Source: Anodontia alba
Lineage: Eukaryota > Mollusca > Bivalvia > Lucinida > Lucinidae
NCBI GenBank assembly: GCA_964016985.1
Contig: OZ024828.1
Location: 32,894,924 to 32,958,923, forward strand
DNA length: 64,000 bases
Direction: 5' to 3'
The notes under the pieces were generated by a model, which had not been told where the DNA came from, ran no database searches, and worked only from the letters and a program-made list of their open reading frames with translations. Positions 53,560 through 64,000 of this stretch are shown piece by piece. Within the stretch, counting starts at the first letter, position 1; every line of letters begins with the position of its first letter. A program made the translations under genes and the position numbers.

Positions 53560-56500
53560 TCACATCATCTGTATGATAGATTCGCATACTCTGTCCCAGG
53601 TAGGTTGTAATATATATCTACCATCTTCCAGTACCAGTGTAACACGAGTAAATTTCTTAAACACTTCTTTTAGTATATTGTTCATAAGACCTTCATCCAC
53701 GTTCTCAAGAAATAGCAGAATAATACCTCTCCCGAGAAGCCGAGCCTGTTCAATTTCTAGCTTACAGTACTCACTCTGGCAATAATTTTCTGACATGGCA
53801 GCCACCACAACGGCACAGTTATCAAGACAGTTACTGATCTCGCCAAAGATAGTGTGACCCGGTCTAAAATGCGCATCTCCGGTACAAACCAGTTCTCGGT
53901 CAGTTTCAATTAAAGCTTGGAGATGATCCTACATAGTAAATATAAAAAAGTATAAAACAGAACCAATGACATAATGTTCAATCTATCTATTCAGATTTTT
54001 AACGCTACCAGGCAACTGAGTCACATAGAGGCAGCCACTATCCATGCCTCCTAAATAAGTCCTAGGTTTAAATACCACTGACTGTTAAAATTTATATAGT
54101 GCCGACTTACTACTATAGTTTCATAATAAAACGTTTCAAATATTTGCATGTTTCTGAGGTGTTTAACATGCTTTGTACCATAATTGGTCAAAGTTCAGGT
54201 TATTCTGTAGTAGATATTTGGAGAATCGAACATTTTGAATGGATGTTTTGACTATGCATTTTGGGTTGATGATGGGAGTACGAAAGTAGAATGTCACCTG
54301 GGGTACAAAATACCGTGACACTTGCCGTGACCTCGTATAATATATGTGTCACTTACTTGAAGAGGCGGAAGTTCATTACATGTCACATAACATCACGAAA
54401 ACATGCCTATATAATTTTGACCCCCTTAAACCCCACTTTTATATAGTGAAACTGGGGTTTACAGGAGTATATATTATTTTTCTTATTTCTGCTCAAAAGC
54501 ATAGATTGTGGGTACTCGTTAGATCCGCCTCGCTGAGGCGGTTCTAACGAGTACCCACAATCTATGTTTTGAGCAGAAATATGAAAAATATTAGACTTTT
54601 TTATCCGAAAATTTTCAGTTTTTGGAAGTGAAATTTTCTGTATATTTGAATAGGCTTGTTTTCGTAATGACATACCATTCCGTTTTCTGCTTTGAACATT
54701 TTAGAGGGACTGTAAGTACCAAGTATTGACAATTTGAAGTTAAAACAAAAGATAAAATAGAAATATGGGCTGTGGTACATTTGCTAAAATGTATAATATA
54801 TATATAAGGAAAATCAATGGTAGTCTAATTGTTCGAATAAACCATTTGAATACCAGTTATTGTTTCTTAGACGGCTTAAATTCCGCTATGAAATACAGTC
54901 GAGTCTCGTTATCTCGACTTTGCTTATCTCGAATAACTATCTATCTGGATGCCAGTGAAAATCTGGTCCCTGTTTTAACAGGGAACTCTTTGAATAGGTA
55001 ACAAAATTTTGTGGAAAAGGGGTGATATATATATATATATAACTTCAGGATTCAAATTACATATTCATGTGAAATGTAATTGTTTGATTTATTGTTTCAT
55101 CGGTTCTGCAAATCTGATATCGACGTTCGGATATCTCGAAGTATTTCAAAGTCCCACGGACTTCGAGATAACGAAAGTCGACTGTAAATGACTACTCTTC
55201 AATACATGTCCGAATTTATCCTATGGGGATTAATACGAGCCGTTACGTCAGAAAACGTACATTCGTACACGTGTGCCCAGCGAAGAATTTCCAAACCTTT
55301 GCTAGGCGCATTTTAATATCCAAGGATGTCACAAATCATTTAAGGATCCTTTCTAGTACTAGCAGGCAGATTATTTGTTACGTCCGAAACTAAGAAACAT
55401 GTATAGTAAGGTGATAGAAAGGTGAAAGCCTGTAATTGGAAGTTGGAAATCAGAAGTAGGATTAAAAAGGTTAGAAGTCAAAAGTAAGCTATTTCTCACT
55501 TCCTAATCCTGACTTTCCTTGTTTTGCTTCTGACTTCCCACTTCTGACTATCTGCCTACCTACTTCTCACTTCCAGCTATAAACAATAATTGTTCTTACT
55601 GTTGAAGTTATGTTGCTGCGGAGAGATTATACATACCTCGAGGGGGCGAAGCACTTGATTTACTACCAGGTCTCTATCATTGCTGGAATAAGACAAAAAC
55701 ACTGGAAATTGATCTGCTGGATTTTCCCGTATTAAAGCCACATTCTCGTCGTAATGTCTCTTTATATGTATTTTCTTGTATTGTCTCCATAAAATAGAAA
55801 TAAAGGCGGCAATAACAACAATACTAGCTAAAGGGACGAGTGCTGACAATAATATATGTCTCAGCTTGCGTCTAGGGCTTTCACAATCATATTCAGCAGT
55901 GGCCAAAGCTTTGTGGTCCATAGGAAGATTTTGTCCATCAAACTCACAGCTATACAAAGCCCTGGTATCATCAAATATAGGCGAGCTAATAAACCATCGA
56001 ATAAACTCCAATGACTGACAGGCACAAGAAAAGGGATTGTATTGAAGGTCAACAATAAACGTTTTATTCTGATACCAATCGCAACTTTGCGGACACTTTG
56101 TGTGGTAAAATGCATCAAGGCGTTTCCTAGAATATGTGTCTAAATATGTAATAGCATTTCCTGTCATGTTCAGACTACTAAGATTATGTAATTGTTTTAT
56201 TCCAAAGGTAATTTGTTGAAGCGAGTTCCCAGAGAGATCTAACCGTTCTAAGGCAACATTAGTAGAGAACGTCTCAGCAGGTATATATTTCAGATTATTT
56301 CTGGACATGTCTATTTCTGCTAGACGTGTATTTTGAGTGAACATCTGTGAAAATGTTGTATCATAATCAGTAGTGCCGTACAATTTGTTGAATGACAAGT
56401 CAACTTTTGTGAGATGAGCCATATTAGAAAAGAATTTTGAACTGATTCCCTCCATGTCATTAAACGACAAATCCACATACCTTAAATGATTATGCTTTAT

Positions 56501-57504
56501 AGTTACCGCCATCTCGAGTCGGTTTAGGCCACTGTGTGATATATGAAGTTCTTCCAATGAATTATTGAATGAAACAGAAAATGAACAGTTTCTAAACCAT
56601 AAATGATGATCCGACCCTACCATTTTGTTTATGTAAAACATCCTTAAAGATCGAAAAACACTATGAGGTAAAACAAGGAATACAGGGAAATCGTCGAAAT
56701 TGAAGGCCTCGTTGCTCCGATTAATAAGTTTTGGTCCAACAAAAGTCTTAGGATAAATCATTCCACTGATGTCAAGCACTCGCATTGATTCACATTTTTG
56801 AAGCGCTGGCCATTCTGACTGCGTGTCATACTGGGTGTAAGAAAGATTGAGAACGGCAATCGTGTCACATATTGAATAAAGGTTATGGGCCCTAAATAGA
56901 ATTACAGTTTGACTTACGTCTAAGTCCTTTAAATTCCTGCTGCTGATTTGGTCGACAAACGTTTGTGTTATTTTTAGGCTTCCGTGTGTTCCGGTCTGGA
57001 CAAGTATTAAACTAGAAAGTTTTGGAATACTGGATTCCGTGGACAAAGCAGCAGAAATGTCCTTTATATAAATATTCGGCACCCGGAAAGATCAAGTGTA
57101 GAAAGATTGATTAAACCATTGAATGTTCTGGAAGTGAAATTCCGAAATTTCCGGTCTGTGAGTTGTAGCCTTTGAAGTCCATTTAAACAATTAAAAACAT
57201 CGTCAGCCAAGCTAACTGGACCGGCTCCTTTAACACCGATGAAAGCTAACTGTGTTATTTTGCTACTCCATGACACACTGCAAAATCGTCTGGTTACAAA
57301 ATTGTCCGCGTCAATTTGGTAGAGTATAACATTCTCTATGTGGATTGGAAGGTAATTGGGAATCGAACCATTACAACGAATATCTTTTCCTTCACATGAG
57401 CAAGTGATGGGACATGTTTTTCCTCTGACGCCGTTTAAAGCGAAACTGAATAATAACCACAACCCGAACAGATACAGCGAGTCCCTTGTAGTGTAAGAGC
57501 TCAT
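53560..57504 (-). CDS. Toll-like receptor, copy 2 (LRR-TM-TIR), with a one-base frameshift
   Basis: Paralogue of the gene at 419-4086 with identical layout. Exon 1 runs 57504-55637 (ATG directly after TTTTTCAG; donor GAG|GTATGT) and exon 2 53928-53560 (acceptor TATGTAG, phase 0). About 745 residues if the frame were continuous: signal peptide; LRRNT (TCPITCSC); LRRs (LDLSGNSL, MDLSRNN-type); LRRCT (NPFSCACQSLEFIRWF); a transmembrane segment (SIVVIAAFISILW); and a TIR domain with FPVFLSYSSND, BB-loop FRPG, MSENYCQSEYCKLEIEQA and a C-terminal TWDRVCESI. After LDLSGC, near 57078-57080, one C is missing from a CCC-like run; the aligned paralogue continues without a gap in the other frame. This is either an assembly indel or a recently disabled gene, since all other key residues are intact. 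Its intron contains PalA and PalC copies. Confidence 0.9.
54391..54669 (-). mobile_element. PalA MITE in the TLR copy 2 intron
   Basis: CATCACGAAAACATGCC and GGCTTGTTTTCGTAATG, with an intact core (one mismatch, GATCCGCC for GAACCGCC). A flanks both ends. It has the same orientation as the host gene. Confidence 0.92.
54894..55186 (-). mobile_element. PalC MITE in the TLR copy 2 intron
   Basis: TACAGTCGAGTCTCGTTATC and GATAACGAAAGTCGACTGTA are the ends. The order of internal segments is reversed relative to the 29.4-kb copy, and one hairpin arm was replaced by a short TA repeat (about 55024-55041). Confidence 0.9.
55420..55575. repeat. Purine/pyrimidine mirror-like segment in the TLR copy 2 intron
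   Basis: GGAAGTTGGAAATCAGAAGT and AGAAGTCAAAAGTAAG on the left face CTTCTGACTTCCCACTTCTG and CTTCTCACTTCC on the right, giving a diffuse fold-back of GAAGT/ACTTC words. Confidence 0.55.
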
Positions 57505-57787
57505 CTGAAAAATCAAAACATTGTCAAGATACTTTTTCTGTGCAAAATGGAAGTAGGATATAATCATTTTACGATAATCATTTCAGCATATAGCAATGCA
57601 CATTAAAAGTATGTGTTTTCTTGAGTTGAGGTTTAAAGGTTATTTTGTTGATCTGGCTATAACCAAAGATAATATGAACATGACTTTGTTTTTTGTAACT
57701 ATAATCTATATTTAAAGTATGAGTTCACAGCAGCCCTTTAAGTGTGTGCTTCTTTTTGTTTAGTTTAGTGCTAATAGCATCATACAG

Positions 57788-57818
<31 letters not shown>

Positions 57819-58066
57819 CGTAGGTGAGTATGTTCTATTCAGCCGAGAGTAAATTTAAGCACTTACCATGTTAATCGGTCTACAAAACTTTAATAAAACT
57901 TAAATGATGAGAGTATAATTATTGTGTTTATTCAGCTTGTAATTGAATCATCATGAAAAACAAATGGACGAGACTTTTATTTACTAGTAAACATCTACCT
58001 ATTAACCCTTGAGGGTTAATCTTAACTACAGCAGACGAGACTTATATATATATATATAGATACGAG

Positions 58067-58097
<31 letters not shown>

Positions 58098-58184
58098 GAG
58101 AAGGAGCATAACATCTAACAAAAAATCTTTTTGGTAGCACTGGATCCAGAAAGGATGCTGAAATGATAGGCGTTAAACTATATG
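57505..58184 (-). other. 5' flank of TLR copy 2; simple repeats
   Basis: The first bases are a 3' splice site (ACATTGTTTTGATTTTTCAG on the minus strand) for a 5' UTR intron. Beyond it lie an (AG)n run (57790-57818) and a (GATA)n run (58066-58097). The non-coding first exon and the promoter were not located. Confidence 0.55.
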
Positions 58185-59229
<1,045 letters not shown>

Positions 59230-59460
59230 CTAGCCACCACCACAAATCAACCACTACCCTTTACTATTGATCAACTATTTCCAACTACTACTACCACTAC
59301 TGAACAACTACTACCAACTACCACTGCCACTATTGACAAGCCACAACCAGCTACTACGACTACTGACCGGCCACTACCAGCTACCACTATTGATCAATCA
59401 CTACCAACTGCTATTACCACTACTAAACAACCACTTCCATTTGACCTCAACATCTCATGA
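59230..59460 (+). other. Thr/Pro-rich open stretch, possible mucin-like exon
   Basis: Between a TGA at 59227 and a TGA at 59458, one frame reads about 76 codons such as PLPATTIDQSLPTAITTT, with repeats of the pattern TTT(E/D)(Q/R)xLP of roughly 16-19 residues. There is no ATG. A possible acceptor (TTACTGACTAG, 59223-59233) precedes it. Thr/Pro repeats are typical of mucin-like secreted or surface proteins, but the tract could equally be a non-coding ACT-rich minisatellite. Confidence 0.3.
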
Positions 59461-59859
59461 GCAGTTTGGATGTCAACACAGAATGTACTGTAACACTTCG
59501 TCAGGCTCTCAAGAAGACAACTACTGGTGGACAAAAATTCTTTCATTGTGACTGAAACCATCAAAAGATACAGTGTCAAACAAACAGGAGCAAGTGTTTT
59601 AAAGCGCAGAGACTTTACAACATGTGGCACAACGGATTAACGTGCAAAAATAAAAATTAAGTATGTAATGTTGTGTAATACAGGCATCTATCCTGTGGTG
59701 ATGATTATATGCTAAACAATCAACTAGAAATAATGTTGATATAGAATAGAAATACTATTACACTTACATTTGATGTAAATATTTATTGATAGATCAAATA
59801 GACTTTTTCAGACTTAGAGACAGTCCTGTTGACTTGCATACTTGCAAAATGTTAGTTAT
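59461..59859. other. No gene recognised
   Basis: No domain, repeat end or splice structure can be supported here. Confidence 0.4.
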
Positions 59860-60254
59860 TCTGAAAAGGGGTGTACAAATCGTAAGAAAATGTCGATTTG
59901 GGGGGCAAAAACTAAGTCCGATCCGTCAAATTACAGACCTATTTCTTCTTCAACAATCTCAAAAATATTTGAATAACATATAAATAAGCTTCTGATGGGT
60001 TATCTGAATAAGTATAGGTTAATACATAAAATCAGTCAGGATTTCGACCGAAACATAGCTGTAAAACAGTTCTTGTAAAACTAATTGATGACTGGATGGC
60101 ATGCATCGATAAGGGTGAAATTATAGGCAAATTATTTTTAGACCTTCGGAGAGCTTTTGATATGATTGATTATTCAATCCTTATCGAAAAACTTTAGCTT
60201 TAGAAATTTGGAAATTTGACACTTTAGTGGTTTTATATCGTATGCCAAATAAAA

Positions 60255-60256
<2 letters not shown>

Positions 60257-60327
<71 letters not shown>
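60257..60327. repeat. (GT)n microsatellite within the reverse transcriptase relic
   Basis: About 35 GT units followed by a poly-T tract (60374-60401). They occupy the place where sequence between motifs A and B is expected. Confidence 0.96.
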
Positions 60328-60330
<3 letters not shown>

Positions 60331-60371
60331 AGACACTTGTTAGAAAAAAAATGGGAGGGTAGGTAGGGATT

Positions 60372-60409
<38 letters not shown>

Positions 60410-60700
60410 TATGTAGAATTATACCATAATTATCAAATATATATGGACTTTGCACATACTTTACATAAAATTTTACTACGCCTGTTTGGCTATTCTTAGA
60501 TATGTCTAAAAACACTGACAGAATGGCAAACAGCGTAGAACCCGATCAAGGAGCAGTTTGTTTGAATATTCAGCAAACATATTTTATCCAAGTAAAACAG
60601 GGAAACAATTGCTGGGTTTCGCCAGGAAAATAAGGTAGGGTACGGTTACCCTAAACACACATATTTTTTACTTGGCCTTACTGAACACACGTCAACAAAC

Positions 60701-60956
60701 CATTACAAAAACACGCCTATTCAAATATAAAGAAAATTTAGCCTCCAAAAACTGAAAATTTTCAGATAAAAAAAAACTCCGATATTTTTCCTATTTCTAC
60801 TCAAAACATAGATTGTGGGTACTCGTTAGAACCCACAATCTATGTTTTGAGCAGAAATAAGAAAAATACATAATATATACCCCTGTAAACCCCAGTTTTA
60901 CTATATAAAAGTGGGGTTTAAGGGGGTCATAATTATATAGGTATGTTTTCGTGATG
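60701..60956 (+). mobile_element. PalA MITE with a collapsed core
   Basis: CATTACAAAAACACGCC and GGTATGTTTTCGTGATG. The core reads GTGGGTACTCGTTAGAACCC followed by ACAATCTATG, so the hairpin tip and most of the right arm are deleted. It sits inside the reverse transcriptase relic. Confidence 0.9.
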
Positions 60957-61169
60957 AATCTTTAGCGGTCAAAGAATAACAAAACTTTCTAAGTTACTAC
61001 CAGATGTGCCACAAGGATGTAGTTTTTGGGGGCTGACTTTATTTCTGTAATTTATAAATGATTTACCATTATTTCTTGATTATTGCTTTTCGGATCTCTT
61101 TGCTGATGATAATATTATACATACGCACGGTAAAGTCCTCAGTGAAATAGAAAACAAACTTCAACATGA

Positions 61170-61285
61170 CTTCAGCCTCGCAACCTACAGTGTTGCATAT
61201 GAAGAGACTCAATCAAACCGAGTCTCCGATTTTCGTGATTTCGTTTGTTCTTTGTTTCCAAAGGCAATACGTTTTTACTTTTATT
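61170..61285. mobile_element. GAGACTC module inserted in the reverse transcriptase relic
   Basis: CAGCCTCGCAACCTACAGTG, TATGAAGAGACTCAATCAAA and CCGAGTCTCCGATTTTCGTG separate two contiguous parts of the relic. The same module occurs at 23.5, 23.76 and 48.29 kb. It is about 110 bp, with a small GAGACTC/GAGTCTC hairpin. Confidence 0.7.
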
Positions 61286-61514
61286 TGATAATGCTGGTAT
61301 GTGGATGAAACAAAACAAAATGTATATCAATTTTGATAAGACTACTTGTATGACCGTTGGCAAGAGACAAAAGAAGCACTCAGTTTAGACGGTAATCATA
61401 TTGATGCCGTCTCCAAACAAAAACTTTTTGGGATATATAGATGAAAATTTTCTCTTGACTACTCATATAGAATATCTTTGCTCTACTATTTCAGGCAGAA
61501 ATTCGCTTTTAAAA

Positions 61515-61875
61515 TACAGTAGAACTTCAGTGGCTCGAACCCCGATGGCTCGTTTACCATGGATGAGTCGAACACGTTCTTGAGTCCGCAGGGATTTACT
61601 CCAAATACGATATATGGATAATTTAGGTAGATTTTCTTCTTTTATCTAGTAAATGTATGCTGTGTGTACTCATTAGAATCGCCTCTATGAGGCGATTCTA
61701 ATGAGTACACACAACATACATTTAAAATATAGAACATCGAAAATATATCCCACAATTATCTCCATTATGCCTCCGGGTGTGGCACTAATAGTAACCTTCC
61801 GAGGCTCGAATTACCGCTGTCTCGAACAAATTTTCATGGTCCCAAAGGGGTTCGAGCCATTGAAGTTCGACTGTA
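61515..61875 (+). mobile_element. PalB MITE
   Basis: TACAGTAGAACTTCAGTGG and CCATTGAAGTTCGACTGTA; the core TACTCATTAGAATCGCCTC with GAGGCGATTCTAATGAGTA is perfect. It interrupts the reverse transcriptase relic and closely matches the 16.29-kb copy. Confidence 0.93.
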
Positions 61876-62342
61876 GCTGTCTACTTAGGTTCCAGTCAGT
61901 ATTAAAAAATATATTATCAAAGCTATATTCTCCCTCTTATTGACTACGGCTGCAACACACAGGAAACGACATCAAATATGAATATTGAAAGATTAAATAA
62001 ATTATAAAAACAAGCCACTCAAATCACCTTAAAAGCAGACTTAATGACTTCATCTGCAGATATGTTTAAGGAGCTAGACTGGCTGGCTTCCTGTTGAAAA
62101 CGTATTGATGTAACAAGGCTGTGTTGATATACAAGGTATGAATAAACAAAGTGCTTCATATATCTAAGATTAAATAACACCAGTGTCGCAAGTATGCATT
62201 CGTTCGCTGGGGTCCTCTGATAATGGACCATTATTTGTACCTAGGTTAAGGACGGTCCTTCTCATGTTCCGCGCCAAGAGTGTTGAATTCCCTACCTTCT
62301 TTGCTGAAGAATGCTCCTTCTTATACGCTTTAAAACGAAGTC

Positions 62343-62877
62343 TACTGTGCTTTCGACATCTTTCAGAAAGTCGTTTTTTGCTTGACGCTTTACACAGAAG
62401 AAGTAGATTTGCAAATTTTTGTCATGATCTAACGCAAAAACCATTTGTCGTAACTACCTATGTATAAATTTTTTTTATTCTAGTCATTGATTTTTAAAAA
62501 ATCAAATATTTTCACTTTTTCCCATAGTAAAAATGAAGCCAAATCATGCAGAAATCTATAGGGTTCCACTTGTTCAATTTTTCTGAAATTTTCACAATAT
62601 TGTTGTAAAACATCAATAATTCAAATTCAGCAAAGAACGGTAAAAAATATTTTCTTAGACAAAAATTCAAAAAAATCACTTTACCATAGAAACCGCATAG
62701 GTCAGACCAACTTTTGGCCGTAACTTTAATTTTTGTGTAAATATTTGAGAATAAATCACAGAAACATAAAAGACAAATGGTTTCTGATAAGATACGGTGA
62801 ATAAGAACAAAATATTTTCATTTAAAATAAAACGCCAGGCAAAAAACGTCTTTCCAAGGGATGTCGAAAGGACAGTA
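62343..62877 (+). mobile_element. TA-G element, copy 4
   Basis: TA then CTGTGCTTTCGACATC on the left and GATGTCGAAAGGACAG then TA on the right; the inner left repeat includes GACGCTTTACACAGAAGAAG. It follows directly on the last recognisable codons of the reverse transcriptase relic, well away from the 10-14 kb modules, so this is an independent insertion. Confidence 0.88.
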
Positions 62878-62983
62878 AATGAATACATTAAATAAGTTTT
62901 CCTATTTTTAAAAATTATCATTTATTAAATAAATTTCGTAACACTCTTCTTAGCCTAAGTTTTATACGCCCTAACTCCCAACT

Positions 62984-63263
62984 CATCACGAAAACATGCC
63001 TATATAATTTTGCCCCCCTTAAACCCCACTTTTATATAGTAAAACTTGGGTTTACAGGGGTATACATTAGTTTTCTTATTTCTGCTCAAAACATAGATTG
63101 TGGGTACTCGTTAGAACCGCCTCGGCGAGGCGGTTCTAACGAGTACCCACAATTTATGTTTTGAGCAGAAATATGAAAAATATAAAAAAAAAATTATCTG
63201 AAAATTTTCATTTTTTTGGTGGTAAAATTTCCAATATATTTGAATAGGCGTGTTTTCGTAACG
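62984..63263 (-). mobile_element. PalA MITE
   Basis: CATCACGAAAACATGCC and GGCGTGTTTTCGTAACG. The core is intact around GCCTCGGCGAGGC. T flanks both ends. Confidence 0.92.
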
Positions 63264-64000
63264 TACAGGGCAATATGGTTTTTCTTTCTATAAGCGGAAC
63301 ATTATCCGTTCCAAGGTAAAGCTCATGCTCGGCTCCAATATTGTGGAACACTTTACCACGGTCCATTCGGGAGTCATTTTCCTTAAATAAAATTAAAATA
63401 AATCTCAAACATGTGGTTAACTTACATGATTTTAAAAGTAGTGTCACGCTTTAAGGTTTTAATTCTCATGCATTTTAACTTTTTATACGTCAGAGCGAAA
63501 TCTCTTTTAGTTGGACCGTTGACTTTGGTTGGTTCAGGTATTGTCTCGACTGGGCCCTGAGCAGTTCCATAGCCGAGTGACTTGTTGATACGATGTATGC
63601 ACTAACCATCAGGGCATCTAAATTGTTATACTTCGTCTTATGACGATGATCTTAAAAGCTGTACTTTGCATTTATTGTCATTTTGTATTAACAGTATTTG
63701 GATGACTTTTGTTATTTTCTTGTTTCACTGGTGAGTAATAACCATGTAATCATTTCTATATATGTTGTTTGTATATATTCTTTGGAAAAGATTTTAGACA
63801 GGGCTACAGGGTTGACTAGCTGTATAGCTAAATGTGCTTACCCTCTTAAAATCATGTATAAATAAACAAATAAAATATTTCTTCCGTCATGTTATCAGTT
63901 TATGAATTTCGTGAAATGATTGAGGTACTTTTCAGTAATTTCATGCAATTCCTAAAATATTTAAGCCTTTCGCGAATTCCCTATTAGTCATTTTTACGAT
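63264..64000. other. No gene recognised to the end of the window
   Basis: AT-rich sequence without a supported coding region. AGTAATTTCATGCAATTCC near 63935-63955 resembles words at 58.93-58.98 kb. Confidence 0.4.

Larger units (their letters stand above)
59860..62342 (+). pseudogene. Non-LTR retrotransposon reverse transcriptase, dead and interrupted
   Basis: Recognisable pieces in order: PSNYRPISSSTISKIFE (about 59921-59970), the conserved entry to a non-LTR reverse transcriptase; FRPKHSC-like and LFLDLRRAFDMIDYSIL (60130-60182), motif A with its Asp; VPQGCSF then a stop (61010-61035), motif B; FADDN (61099-61113), catalytic motif C; KMYINFDKTTCMTVGK (about 61319-61365); LFGIYIDENFLLTTHIEYL (about 61418-61475); and a C-terminal LDWLPVEKR-like stretch (62070-62105). 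Motif order and wording suggest a jockey/CR1-like clade. Stops and frameshifts abound. It is interrupted by a GT/poly-T segment, a PalA, a GAGACTC module and a PalB, and its 3' part runs into a TA-G element. Confidence 0.85.

Overview
The window looks like a piece of a repeat-dense invertebrate nuclear genome, most likely a bivalve mollusc. Genes are few, are split by GT-AG introns and lie far apart; the DNA is AT-rich and full of microsatellites, poly-T tracts and fold-back elements. The mollusc assignment is inference: it rests on the Toll-like receptor architecture (short ectodomain, one membrane-proximal cysteine cluster), on mariner and non-LTR relics, and on a retroelement-like C-terminal fragment of a kind I associate with bivalve proteomes. 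The species is not determined.

Three host genes can be supported. A Toll-like receptor (TLR) gene lies at 419-4086 (+) in two coding exons. A paralogous TLR gene lies at 57504-53560 (-) with the same exon structure: an intron ending exactly at the ATG and a phase-0 intron inside the TIR domain just after box 1. It carries a one-base frameshift near 57079. The two receptors face each other about 49 kb apart. Between them is a probable small secreted protein with a PAN/apple-like cysteine pattern: a 37-nt signal-peptide exon at 33454-33490 and a second exon at 47217-47497, in compatible phase across a 13.7-kb intron. The shared theme would be extracellular recognition and innate immunity.

Most of the rest is mobile DNA. 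Family names used here are working labels. PalA (about 280 bp, ends CATYACGAAAACAYGCC) has 16 full or partial copies. PalB, PalC, PalD and PalE are TACAGT-ended, TA-flanked MITEs. PalF begins GGGCCCAGTTGTTCAAAG. TA-G elements are about 530-600 bp. A TTAA-flanked group of miniature elements and several single fold-backs complete the set. Autonomous relics are a broken mariner transposase (about 14.46-13.95 kb, -), a broken non-LTR reverse transcriptase (59.86-62.34 kb, +) that has trapped at least four younger insertions, and a retroelement-like C-terminal fragment (35.7-35.3 kb, -). Tandem structures include a 1.34-kb unit array (39.96-44.39 kb), amplified modules carrying TA-G insertions (10.2-15.8 kb), a 58-bp minisatellite behind the PAN exon and a 40-bp hairpin repeat at 48.93-49.12 kb.

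The most unusual pattern is modular. The same palindromic core, GTACTCRTTAGAAYCGCCTC and its complement, sits in the centre of element families whose terminal repeats are unrelated. A second core (AAACAGTGTAGATCCAGAT) is likewise shared by TTAA-flanked elements with different ends. Hairpin cores seem to move between, or be captured by, different miniature transposons.
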